A stretch of 64,000 nt of DNA from Actinoplanes subtropicus. Its GTDB lineage: Bacteria; Actinomycetota; Actinomycetes; Mycobacteriales; Micromonosporaceae. Every line of letters begins with the position of its first letter. Within the stretch, counting starts at the first letter, position 1. Both the position numbers and the translations under genes were made by a program. The stretch is from assembly GCF_000721705.1 (NCBI RefSeq), contig NZ_JOJL01000017.1:1-64000 (forward strand), read 5' to 3'. Positions 44,319-52,169 of the stretch are shown here, piece by piece. The notes under the pieces were generated by a model, which did no database searches, was not told the origin of the DNA, and saw nothing but the letters and a program-made list of their open reading frames with translations.

Positions 44319-44981
44319 GTGCCACGGCAACCGGCCGGACTGCGCGAACGCAAGAAGGAGAAGACCCGCCAGGCTCTGGCGTCGGCCGCGATGCGCCTGT
44401 TCGCCGAGCGGGGATACGAGGCGACCACCGTGGCCGACATCGCCGCGGCGGCCGAGGTGTCCACCCGCACCTTCTTCGCGTACTTCCCGAGCAAGGAGGA
44501 CGTGTTTTTCGCCGGCACCCAGCAGCGCCTGGATCTGGTCCGGCAGGCGTTCGCCGCGCACGCCGCCGCCCTGCCCCCGCTGGCCGCGATGCGTGCGACT
44601 CTCGACCAGATCATCGAGACCGCCTCCGGTGACCTGTTCGCACCGGATCGCGGCATCCGGCTGCGCCTGCTGATCGAGCGCCCCGAGCTGCGTGCCCGCG
44701 GCATCCAGCTGCTGTTCTCCGCGCACCGGGTGCTGGCCGACGGCATCCGCTCGGCCACACCTGGCCTGGACGGCTACGGTGCGGTCGCCGCCGCCGGGGC
44801 GAGCATCGGAGCCATGGTCGCGGTCGTGCTACACGCCCTGGAGCACGGCGGCAACGTCGACGAGGTGCGAACGGCCCTGACCGCCACCCTCGACCGGCTG
44901 GAACACACCATGACGGGAACCGCGACCGCGCGCGGGTCCGATGGGCGACACACCGCCGCGGACGCCGACCAGCACCGATGA
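44319..44981 (+). CDS. TetR family repressor, divergent from ABC exporter
   Basis: 220 aa starting at GTG (MPRQPAGLRERKKEK) with GGAGG 9 bp upstream. Helix-turn-helix about 17-63 (ALASAAMRLFAERGYEATTV, AAEVSTRTFFAYFPSKEDVF), of the AcrR-like type with FFAYF in the recognition helix. Only 54 bp separate it from the ABC ATPase start, so the two promoters must overlap and common control is likely. The C-terminus carries a polar tail GSDGRHTAADADQHR. Confidence 0.92.
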   Translation: MPRQPAGLRERKKEKTRQALASAAMRLFAERGYEATTVADIAAAAEVSTRTFFAYFPSKEDVFFAGTQQRLDLVRQAFAAHAAALPPLAAMRATLDQIIETASGDLFAPDRGIRLRLLIERPELRARGIQLLFSAHRVLADGIRSATPGLDGYGAVAAAGASIGAMVAVVLHALEHGGNVDEVRTALTATLDRLEHTMTGTATARGSDGRHTAADADQHR

Positions 44982-44984
44982 TCG

Positions 44985-45150
44985 GGCTCGACACTGCCGT
45001 CGAGGGCCCGGGCCAATCCGCCGGTCGCTGGGATAACGCCGTGCAGCATCCGGATGACGCTGACGCGCACGGCACCGTCGAGCCCAAGCAGCGGGTTCAC
45101 CTCACCCGGAACGCCGCGGCGTCAACGGCAGCGGTCCGTCCCGCACCGTC
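44985..45150 (-). pseudogene. ABC ATPase fragment with degenerate Walker A
   Basis: A minus-strand frame reads VNPLLGLDGAVRVSVIRMLH, then GVIPATGGLARALDG, alignable with LLGLNGAGKTTLIRMLLGMV of the intact ATPase 43267. The GKT of Walker A has become VRV. Only about 45 codons remain. A relic of a duplicated exporter next to the live one. Confidence 0.55.
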
Positions 45151-45197
45151 TGATTCCCGCGCGGTCTCGACCGTGGCCGGACATGGCTGTTTGCCAA

Positions 45198-46148
45198 TCA
45201 GGCGAGCAGCGGGAGCGTGGCAAGGTACGCGGCGACGAGGATGGCACCCTCTACCCGGCTGACGCGGTGACCACGAAACAGCAGCAGCCAAGCCAGGACA
45301 CCGACACCCACCATCGCGGCCAGCGCTGGATAGCCGACACCCGACTGGCGCGAAGACGCGGCGGACAGCCCGACGATGGAACCACCGATCAGGCTGTTGA
45401 ACAGGTTACTGCCCAAGAGGTTCCCGATGAGCAGATCCGACTCGCCGCGGCGCTGCGCCTGGATCGCGGTGACCAGTTCCGGCAGCGACGTGCCCAACGC
45501 CACCAGGGTGAAGCCGATGACAGCGTCGGACATGCCCCACCGGTGTGCGAGATTCGCCGCCTGGCTCACCACGAGCTGAGCGCCGGCCAGGGTGCCGGCC
45601 AGCCCCAACAGCGCCCGAAGGATCTCCCGGACCCAGCCACGCGACGGCGACGGTTGCAGAAACTGGGCCACCTCACCCGGCAGCGGGTCGCCGGGTCGCA
45701 CCCGAGCCAACCGGATCAGCAACACCATCGCCGCGACCCCGAGCACGGCCAGCACGACACCGGCGAGCACCCCGAGACCGGCAAGCGCGAACCCACCGAG
45801 CACCATCATCGCCAGCACGGTGACCGGCGCCTCCCGGACCAGGACCGATGAGCGCACCACAACCGGGGCCACCAACGCGGCCAAACCCAACACCAGCGTC
45901 AGGTTGACGATGTTCGACCCGACCAGGTTGCCGACCGCGATCCCGGGGTTGCCCCGCGCCGAGGCCGCGCCGGAGACCAGGAACTCCGGTGCGCTGGTAC
46001 CCAACCCGATGACCACGACACCGACGACCACCGGCGCGATCCGCAACATCCCTGCCAGCCGGCCCGCGCCCCGAACCAGTTGGTCCGCGGCGAGCGTCAA
46101 CAACGCCAAGCCCACCAGCCCGACGCCGATCACCGCGACCGTCGCCAC
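45198..46148 (-). CDS. Calcium/sodium antiporter (CaCA, YrbG-like)
   Basis: 316 aa with ten to eleven membrane helices and the two inverted alpha-repeats of the exchanger family: VVIGLGTSAPEFLVSGAASA with GNLVGSNIVNL in the first, and TLVALGTSLPELVTAIQA with GNLLGSNLFNS in the second. Both ion-binding Glu residues (PEF, PEL) are present. Predicted Ca2+ or Na+ exchange across the cytoplasmic membrane. It stands alone on its strand, divergent from the CPA1 antiporter; together they suggest cation homeostasis. Confidence 0.93.
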   Translation of the reverse strand: MATVAVIGVGLVGLALLTLAADQLVRGAGRLAGMLRIAPVVVGVVVIGLGTSAPEFLVSGAASARGNPGIAVGNLVGSNIVNLTLVLGLAALVAPVVVRSSVLVREAPVTVLAMMVLGGFALAGLGVLAGVVLAVLGVAAMVLLIRLARVRPGDPLPGEVAQFLQPSPSRGWVREILRALLGLAGTLAGAQLVVSQAANLAHRWGMSDAVIGFTLVALGTSLPELVTAIQAQRRGESDLLIGNLLGSNLFNSLIGGSIVGLSAASSRQSGVGYPALAAMVGVGVLAWLLLFRGHRVSRVEGAILVAAYLATLPLLA

Positions 46149-46209
46149 CGTGCCCCCGTCCCTAGCCCTGCCTCGACGCCGACGGTTGCGTGACGTGGTC
46201 GTCGATCAC

Positions 46210-46294
46210 TATCGAGAATGAGCGGATAAGATCAGGGTAGGTGCGCCGGGAAGCCTGGTCGGCAGCGGATCACGCATGCCATCAGGAGGTCGCC
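46210..46294 (+). promoter_or_regulatory. Possible structured leader of the CPA1 antiporter
   Basis: A GC-rich leader with complementary segments (GTGCG near 46241 with CGCAT near 46273, enclosing GCCGGG...GGTCGGC) ends in AGGAGG at 46284-46289. I cannot match it to a known riboswitch; it may be ordinary promoter sequence. Confidence 0.28.
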
Positions 46295-46363
46295 GTGCCT
46301 GCCAACTCGACCGGGTTGCCCGCCGGGCCCGGACCCCAGGGATCCGGACCCCAGCGTGGATGA
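46295..46363 (+). CDS. Upstream reading frame coupled to the antiporter
   Basis: A GTG with AGGAGG 5 bp upstream opens a 22-codon frame (MPANSTGLPAGPGPQGSGPQ) rich in Gly/Pro/Gln. It stops 8 bp into the antiporter gene. The antiporter GTG at 46356 has no ribosome site of its own, so its translation may depend on ribosomes finishing this peptide. The peptide has no recognisable function. Confidence 0.42.
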   Translation: MPANSTGLPAGPGPQGSGPQRG

Positions 46364-47825
46364 CGTCGTCCCGTTCGGGGTGATCATCGCCGTCATCAGC
46401 GCGGCTGGAGTGCTGGCGGTGTTGTCCAACCGGATCAGCGACCGCATCCGCATACCCGCTCCGGCGATCTTCCTGGTCGCCGCTGCGGTCGCCTCCGACC
46501 TCGTACCGGCGCTGGGCCGGGTACCGGTCCTCACCGTGCAGCGGGTGGTCACCGTGATGCTGATCCTGCTGCTGTTCGACGGCGGCATGCACATCGGCTG
46601 GCGTCGCTTCCGCGCCGCCGGCGCCGCGGTGCTGTGGATCGGCGTGGCTGGCACGGCGGTCACCACGCTCGGTGTGGCGGTTTTGGCGCACCTGGTATTC
46701 GGGTTCGACTGGCGGGCCGGTCTGCTGCTGGGTATCGCGCTGGCCCCCACCGACCCGGCGGTGGTGTTCTCCGTGCTGGGCCGCCGGGAGATCGCCGGCC
46801 GTTCCGGCACCTTGCTGGAAGGCGAGTCGGGGGCCAACGATCCGGTCGGGATTGCCGCGATGGCCGCGGTACTGGCCGCGGGCACCGCCGGTGGCTGGCA
46901 TGCCGTCGGTGCCGGCGTGGCCGAGTTCGCCGTGGAGATGGTCGTCGGCGCCGTGGCCGGCGTAGTCGGCGGCTACCTGTTGTCGCTGGCGATGCGCCGC
47001 CTACCGCTGCCCAACGGCGCGCTCTACCCGCTGCAGACGTTGCTCGGCGCCGGAACGATCTATGGCCTGACCACCCTGGCCCACGGGTCGGGGTTCCTGG
47101 CCGTGTTCGTCGCCGGGATCCTTGTCGGAGACATCCGCGCCCCCTACAAGATGGAGATCGAACGGTTCCACTCTTCCCTGGCCAGCCTGGCCGAGATCGT
47201 CGCGTTCGCGATGCTCGGCCTGACCGTCTCCTTGACTGGGCTGGCCCACGGCAACGCATGGCTCATCGGCCTGGCCCTCGCGGTCCTGCTCGCCCTGCTC
47301 GTGCGTCCCGTCCTGGTCGGGCTCCTGCTGTTGCCCATCCATATCAGCCGCGGTGAGCGCCTGTTCGTGATGTGGTCCGGGCTCAAAGGCGCGGTACCGA
47401 TCCTGCTCGGCACCTACGTCCTGTCCGCCCAGGTCACCGATGCCGACCGGCTGTACCAGATCATCGTTGTCGTGGTCGCGTTCTCCGTCATCGTGCAGGG
47501 CGGCCTGATCCCCGCCGTGGCTCGCCACGTCAACATCCCCATGCGGATCCTGGAACCCGAACCCTGGGCACTGGGCATGCGGTTCCGCGACGAACCCACC
47601 GGCCTGCGCCGATACCAGATCACCGCTGGCGCCCCCGCCGACGGCTGCACCATCGCCGACCTCGCCCTGGGCGAAGACGCCTGGATTAGCATGATCAACC
47701 GCGGCGGGCTCCACGTCCCCGTCCGCGGCGACACCGTCCTGCAGTCCGGCGACGAAGTGCTACTACAGACTGAACCCCACAACGGCACCGACCCCCAGCC
47801 GCTGTTCACCCAGCCGCGGGCCTAG
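46356..47825 (+). CDS. CPA1-family cation/proton antiporter with C-terminal TrkA-C-like domain
   Basis: 489 aa. About 12 membrane helices (1-390) with the CPA1 core: LAPTDPAVVFSVLGRR, GESGANDPVGIAAMAA with the Asn-Asp pair, and SGLKGAVPILLGTYVL. The cytoplasmic tail (about 400-480: YQITAGAPADGCTIADLALG, VPVRGDTVLQSGDEVLLQ) is a RCK/TrkA-C-like ligand domain, as in K+/H+ antiporters of the NhaP2/CvrA group, which suggests regulation by a nucleotide. Start GTG follows the overlap with the 22-codon frame. Predicted K+ or Na+ efflux. Confidence 0.94.
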   Translation: MDDVVPFGVIIAVISAAGVLAVLSNRISDRIRIPAPAIFLVAAAVASDLVPALGRVPVLTVQRVVTVMLILLLFDGGMHIGWRRFRAAGAAVLWIGVAGTAVTTLGVAVLAHLVFGFDWRAGLLLGIALAPTDPAVVFSVLGRREIAGRSGTLLEGESGANDPVGIAAMAAVLAAGTAGGWHAVGAGVAEFAVEMVVGAVAGVVGGYLLSLAMRRLPLPNGALYPLQTLLGAGTIYGLTTLAHGSGFLAVFVAGILVGDIRAPYKMEIERFHSSLASLAEIVAFAMLGLTVSLTGLAHGNAWLIGLALAVLLALLVRPVLVGLLLLPIHISRGERLFVMWSGLKGAVPILLGTYVLSAQVTDADRLYQIIVVVVAFSVIVQGGLIPAVARHVNIPMRILEPEPWALGMRFRDEPTGLRRYQITAGAPADGCTIADLALGEDAWISMINRGGLHVPVRGDTVLQSGDEVLLQTEPHNGTDPQPLFTQPRA

Positions 47826-47963
47826 AGTGCCTGGCCAGAAGGCTTGTCCCCATATCCCGGGCACCTCAGCGACCGGGCGACAACCGGCACGGGATCTCGC
47901 CACCGGCGCACTTGGCAACCGCTCAGCAACGGAATGCACTGACCATAGGCTTCGGCGGCGCTG

Positions 47964-48686
47964 TCAGATGGAGGCCATCTGCCGTTCCAGAGCCTTCGGG
48001 TCATGGCGCCACGCCTGGTGGCCGGCGCGGGACATCGCGTCCGGGAAGATGTCTTCCTCGCCGGCTTCGACGCCGTCGAGGATCGCGTCGGCGACCTCCT
48101 GCGGGCTGGTCTTGGGCATGTCGAACGCGCGGATCATGTCGGTGTCCACCGCGCCGGGGAATACTCCGTGCACGGCGATGCCCAGGTCGGCCACCTGGGC
48201 CCGGACTGCCTGGGTCATGGACGCTGCGGCGGCCTTGGACACGCTGTAGCCGCCCATCGCCCGCACTGCGCCCAGCGCTACCAGGCTCAGCAGGTTGACG
48301 ATCGCGCCACCGCCGTTGCGTTGCAGCACCGGCACGAAGGCCCTGGTGACGGCGAGCGTGCCGAAGTAGTTGGTGTTCAGGTCCGCATGGATCGCCGTGA
48401 GGTCGCCGCCGAGCAGGTCCGTGAACTCCAGCGAGCCTGCGTTGTTCACCAGCAGCGTGACGTCGCCGGCCGCCGCAGCCGCGGCGGCGACATCGCCGGC
48501 GTCGACCAGGTCCAGTCGCATCGGCACGACGCGCGGGTCGGTCGCGAGGTCGGTGAGCGTCTCGAGACGCCGGGCGGTCGCATAGACCTTCCGCACGTCA
48601 CGGGCGAGAAGAGCCTCGACGATCGCCCGCCCGAGGCCACGGTTGGCGCCGGTCACCAGCGCCGTTGCGCCTTTTGTCTCCACCAT
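47964..48686 (-). CDS. SDR family oxidoreductase
   Basis: 240 aa from the ATG of MVETKGATALVTG (GGGAGAA upstream). TGANRGLG (12-19), NNAG (81-84), Ser134 and Tyr147/Lys151 in GGYSVSKAAAASMTQA. Similar in order to the SDR at 22648 (both have KVYATAR and FDMPKTSP/VDAPKTSP segments), so they are paralogues. It is divergent from the MmyB regulator at 48839 with a 29-bp dyad between, the same layout as at 32 kb. Confidence 0.93.
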   Translation of the reverse strand: MVETKGATALVTGANRGLGRAIVEALLARDVRKVYATARRLETLTDLATDPRVVPMRLDLVDAGDVAAAAAAAGDVTLLVNNAGSLEFTDLLGGDLTAIHADLNTNYFGTLAVTRAFVPVLQRNGGGAIVNLLSLVALGAVRAMGGYSVSKAAAASMTQAVRAQVADLGIAVHGVFPGAVDTDMIRAFDMPKTSPQEVADAILDGVEAGEEDIFPDAMSRAGHQAWRHDPKALERQMASI

Positions 48687-48780
48687 GATCGTTCTCCCGT
48701 TCGTACTCGATGAGTTCCTGCGCCTCAGATTCCGCTGAGCCGCGAGGGTTGCCCAGAGCACCGTTCGACCGTGGGCGGCG

Positions 48781-48809
48781 CGAGCCTGGGTCTGGCAGAA
48801 CCAGGCTCG
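48781..48809. promoter_or_regulatory. Inverted repeat between SDR and MmyB genes
   Basis: CGAGCCTGG and CCAGGCTCG are perfect 9-bp arms around an 11-bp centre. The inner part CTGGCAGAACCAG shares CTGG-N5-CCAG with 5986-5998. Likely the MmyB operator. Confidence 0.57.
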
Positions 48810-48838
48810 CCCCGTTGCGGAACGCCATACTGGGTCCT

Positions 48839-49690
48839 ATGGAACGGCACACCTCGTTGGGTGAGTTCCTGCGCTCCCGGCGGGCGCGGCTGCGTCCCGA
48901 GGATGTGGGACTGCAACCGATGCCCACCCGGCGCAGGGTGCCCGGCCTGCGCCGGGAAGAACTCGCCCAGTTGGCCGGCGTCAGCGTCGACTACTACGTT
49001 CGCCTCGAACAGGGCCGCGGCACCCATGTCTCCGACGCCGTCCTCGACGCCGTCGCCAACGCCCTTCAGCTCGCGGGCGACGAGCGGGCCCATCTCCGCG
49101 ATCTCGCTCGACCGGCCCGGTCTCGCCGCCGCCCGGTCCGCCCGCAACAGGTGCGTCCCCACCTGCGTCAACTGCTGGACGCCATGACCGACGTACCCGC
49201 GTTCGTCGTCGGCCGGCGTACCGACGTGTTGGCCTGGAACCCGCTCGGCGCCGCCCTCATCGCGGATTTCCGGACGCTGTCGCCACGACAGCGCAACTTC
49301 GCCCGATTGATCTTCCTCGACGAGCACATCGGAGCGCTGTTCACCGACCGGCGGCGCAAGGCCCGCGACATCGTGGCCTTCCTGCACCTCGACGCCGGCC
49401 GGCACCCCGACGACCCACTGCTCGCCGAGCTCGTCGGCGAGTTGTCCCTGCACAGCCAGCTCTTCCGGCAGCTGTGGTCGCAGCATCCCGTCGGTGACAA
49501 GAGCCACGTCGCCTACGAAGTCCAGCATCCGCTCGCCGGCCCCCTGTGGCTGGCGCAGGAGGCGCTGCGGGCGCCCGACGACCCCGATCAGACGCTCGTC
49601 ACCTACACCGCCGAGCCCGGATCACCGTCCCAGGAAAGCCTTCGCATGCTCGCCTCCTGGCACATCCCGGCGGCGGCTGATCAGTCATGA
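48839..49690 (+). CDS. XRE regulator, MmyB type
   Basis: 283 aa from the ATG of MERHTSLGEFLRS. Helix-turn-helix about 34-64 (VPGLRREELAQLAGVSVDYY), ligand domain with FVVGRRTDVLAWNPLGAAL and LHSQLFRQLWSQHPVG. Divergent from the SDR at 47964 across 152 bp that contain a clear dyad. Its 3' end overlaps the convergent GNAT gene by 6 bp. Probably represses or activates the SDR in response to a small ligand. Confidence 0.92.
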   Translation: MERHTSLGEFLRSRRARLRPEDVGLQPMPTRRRVPGLRREELAQLAGVSVDYYVRLEQGRGTHVSDAVLDAVANALQLAGDERAHLRDLARPARSRRRPVRPQQVRPHLRQLLDAMTDVPAFVVGRRTDVLAWNPLGAALIADFRTLSPRQRNFARLIFLDEHIGALFTDRRRKARDIVAFLHLDAGRHPDDPLLAELVGELSLHSQLFRQLWSQHPVGDKSHVAYEVQHPLAGPLWLAQEALRAPDDPDQTLVTYTAEPGSPSQESLRMLASWHIPAAADQS

Positions 49691-50536
49691 GACCGACGTG
49701 AGCACGGCGCGGTTGTAGAGCAGGTCGAAGCCGCGACGCTGGGCGTTCTGCTGCGACTGGGAGCCCGGCTGCACGGTGATGACCGCGACGTCACAACCGG
49801 CCGCCGTGGCGTCCGTCAGGCGGGCCGCCAGCAGGGCGCTCTGGATGCCTCGGCGGCGGAAGGCCGGTGCGGTAGCGGCCCCGGTGAGCTGGGCGATGCC
49901 GTCAGCGATGCGCATGCTGCCGCCGCCGGCCGGGATCCCGCTTGCCGTGGCCAGGTAGTGCCGGACGAGGCCGGCGGTGTCCCGCTCGGCGTTCTCGAGG
50001 ATCTCCCGCGGGAATTCTTCCTGCCACGGGATGCCCTGCGTGTCCGGATGCAGCGTCGCCTCGACGACGACCTCCACCCAGGCGTCGAACTCGTCGTCGC
50101 CGCACGGATGAACCTCGATCCCCGGCGGCGCGATCGGTTCGACGACGGCGCCGAGGGTCCGGCCGAGCACATTCTCGAACGACACCAGCCGATAGCCGCG
50201 CGCGGCCAGCAACTCCAGGAGCGCCGGGTCGGCGAGACTGGCGACTTCCACCTGAACCGGCGCGCCACGCTCGGCGTACGCCTGCTCGATCCTTTCGAAA
50301 TCGGCCGCCTCGGGCCGGCCCGCGAAGCCGAGGCCGGCGACCTTGTTGATCGGCGAGTCGGGTTCGGCGTAGCTGGCCACGCCGCCCGCGATGGGTATCG
50401 CGAAGGTCGTCGACCCGCCTCGCCTGCCCCGGACGGCGTCGTTCCACACGGCGATGAATTCTGCCTCGGCCCGTTCGATGCGTGCGGCGAGGGAGATGTC
50501 GCAGAACAGCGGGATCCGGTCGGTCTGGTCGATCAT
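49685..50536 (-). CDS. GNAT family N-acetyltransferase
   Basis: 283 aa with an N-terminal non-catalytic GNAT-like half and a catalytic C-terminal half. The acetyl-CoA loop is FRRRGIQSALLAARL (about 229-243), preceded by strand GIAQLTGAATAPA and followed by VAVITVQPGSQSQQNAQRRG. Acceptor unknown; antibiotics, polyamines or amino acids are all possible. The start overlaps the stop of the EamA gene by 4 bp, so the two form an operon divergent from the CGNR regulator. Confidence 0.88.
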   Translation of the reverse strand: MIDQTDRIPLFCDISLAARIERAEAEFIAVWNDAVRGRRGGSTTFAIPIAGGVASYAEPDSPINKVAGLGFAGRPEAADFERIEQAYAERGAPVQVEVASLADPALLELLAARGYRLVSFENVLGRTLGAVVEPIAPPGIEVHPCGDDEFDAWVEVVVEATLHPDTQGIPWQEEFPREILENAERDTAGLVRHYLATASGIPAGGGSMRIADGIAQLTGAATAPAFRRRGIQSALLAARLTDATAAGCDVAVITVQPGSQSQQNAQRRGFDLLYNRAVLTSVS

Positions 50537-51465
50537 CGGTACTCCTCGACAAGCTCGGATTGTGGTGTGCTCGGTGCCGGCGGCCCGGCCGGGCTGCGCA
50601 ACAACAGCACCAGGCCGGCGAGGATCGCGGCGCCGCCGATCAGTTGTAGGAGCGAGGGACGGTCACCGAGAAAGACGACCGCGGTCAGCGTGCCGACCAC
50701 GGGAGTCAGGTTTCCCAGCAGGCCGGCCCGGGCCGCGGGCACCCGGCCGATGCCCCGGTTGAACAGGACACCACCGACCACGCCGCAGACGACCACCGCC
50801 GTGCAGGCCAGCCAGCCCTGGGCACCGGCCGTGCCGAACCGGCTGCCGCCGGTCGACCACGAGAGCATCACGAAGGGCACAACGCTCAGCAGCCCGCCGA
50901 TGCTCTGCCAGGCGCTTTCGTTAAGCCCGTCGCCGCCGTCGTTGAAGCGACGGGTGGCGATCAGGAACACCGCGGCGGCGACCACCGCGAGCAGAACCAG
51001 CACGTTGCCGGCCGTCGTGTCGGTGCCGGCCGGGCCGCCGGGCTCGAAGGCGACCAGCGCACCGCCGGTGAGACCGACGACCAGGGCCAGCACCGCCCGG
51101 CCGGACAGCCGCTCGCGCAACACGGCGACCGCCAGCAGTACCGACAGCAACGGCTCGGCGGCCAGCAGCAGGCTGCCGCTCGACGCGCTGGTGCGGGCCA
51201 GGCCCAGGTCGCCGAACAGGAACGCCAAGCCGGGCACCAGCGCGCCGGCCAGCATGTGCCGCAGTGCCCCGCGTCGGCGTAGTTGCCCCCGCGCCGCGGC
51301 GGTGACCAGCAGAATCGTGGCCGCGCCGGCGATCTCGACCGCCAGCAGGTCGGCGGGACGAACGGCCCGCAGCGCGACGACCGAGACGGTGGTGCTCACG
51401 CCGTAGACGGCAGCCGCGAACAGCAGCGCCGATTCACCGGAGCTCATCCGGACAACCCTGATCAC
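50533..51465 (-). CDS. EamA/DMT family exporter
   Basis: 310 aa with ten hydrophobic helices in two EamA repeats (LARTSASSGSLLLAAEPLLS in the first, GRVPAARAGLLGNLTPVVGT in the second). Drug/metabolite transporters of this type export amino acids, nucleosides or antibiotics. First gene of the EamA-GNAT operon: modification plus export suggests resistance. It is divergent from the CGNR regulator with repeated ACCGGTT elements between. Confidence 0.92.
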   Translation of the reverse strand: MIRVVRMSSGESALLFAAAVYGVSTTVSVVALRAVRPADLLAVEIAGAATILLVTAAARGQLRRRGALRHMLAGALVPGLAFLFGDLGLARTSASSGSLLLAAEPLLSVLLAVAVLRERLSGRAVLALVVGLTGGALVAFEPGGPAGTDTTAGNVLVLLAVVAAAVFLIATRRFNDGGDGLNESAWQSIGGLLSVVPFVMLSWSTGGSRFGTAGAQGWLACTAVVVCGVVGGVLFNRGIGRVPAARAGLLGNLTPVVGTLTAVVFLGDRPSLLQLIGGAAILAGLVLLLRSPAGPPAPSTPQSELVEEYR

Positions 51466-51494
51466 CGTGACCTCCCGACAAACGCAACCGTCAT

Positions 51495-51530
51495 AACCGT
51501 TACACCGGTTACGGTGACCGTCAACCGGTT
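51495..51530. promoter_or_regulatory. Operator cluster between EamA and CGNR genes
   Basis: Contains AACCG-N6-CGGTT, and CCGGTT (51505-51510) inverted as AACCGG (51523-51528) with 12 bp between, and the palindrome AACCGGTT (51523-51530). Repeated GGTTA/TAACC half sites fill the 84-bp divergent promoter. Confidence 0.5.
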
Positions 51531-51549
51531 AAACGTGTACGGTGGTTAC

Positions 51550-52116
51550 ATGGCGCGTACAGTCTCCTGGCCCGGCCTCGGCGACGAGGAATTGCTCATC
51601 GCCGTGGCCAACACCGCCCATGGCGAGCGGGACGAGTTGGCCGACTCCGCTTCGGTCCGCGCCTGGTGGCACGGCCTCGGTGCGCCGGCGCCCACCCAGG
51701 ACGGTTCTTCGGCGGCGCCGGAGAGCGTCGCGATGCTGCGCGCGTTGCGCGGCCTGATCCGCGGCCTGGCCCTGCGCAACAACGGCATCGAGCCCGACCT
51801 GAGCGGGTCGGCGGAGTTGGATGGGCTTGCCGTGCGCCTCGATCTGCGCGGTGCGCCGTCGCTACGCGCCGACGAACCTGGCGACCTCGCGCGGGATATC
51901 AGCGCCGCGACGGTCGCCGCCCTGCTGCGGGCCACCGCTCGACCGGGCTGGCCCCGGGTCAAGGCCTGCCGCGGGGACGACTGCCGCTGGGTCTTCGTCG
52001 ACGGTTCCCGCAACTCCTCCCGCCGGTGGTGCGCCATGGCCAACTGCGGCAACCGCGCCAAGATGGTCACCTTCCGCGACCGGCACCGCGCCACCCCTGG
52101 TCGGCACCCTGGGTGA
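51550..52116 (+). CDS. CGNR zinc-finger regulator
   Basis: 188 aa. The N-terminal ABATE-type region (stress-induced, ligand-binding) occupies about 1-135; the C-terminal CGNR finger reads VKACRGDDCRWVFVDGSRN, then SSRRWCAMANCGNRAKM, with all four Cys and the CGNR motif. Start at the ATG directly behind the operator cluster; longer frames upstream cross the promoter. Likely regulator of the divergent EamA-GNAT operon and itself. Confidence 0.93.
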   Translation: MARTVSWPGLGDEELLIAVANTAHGERDELADSASVRAWWHGLGAPAPTQDGSSAAPESVAMLRALRGLIRGLALRNNGIEPDLSGSAELDGLAVRLDLRGAPSLRADEPGDLARDISAATVAALLRATARPGWPRVKACRGDDCRWVFVDGSRNSSRRWCAMANCGNRAKMVTFRDRHRATPGRHPG

Positions 52117-52169
52117 CCGGCGGTGCGCGTCACCTGGGCCGCCGTAGCCATCTGTGATTGGCTGGGCGC

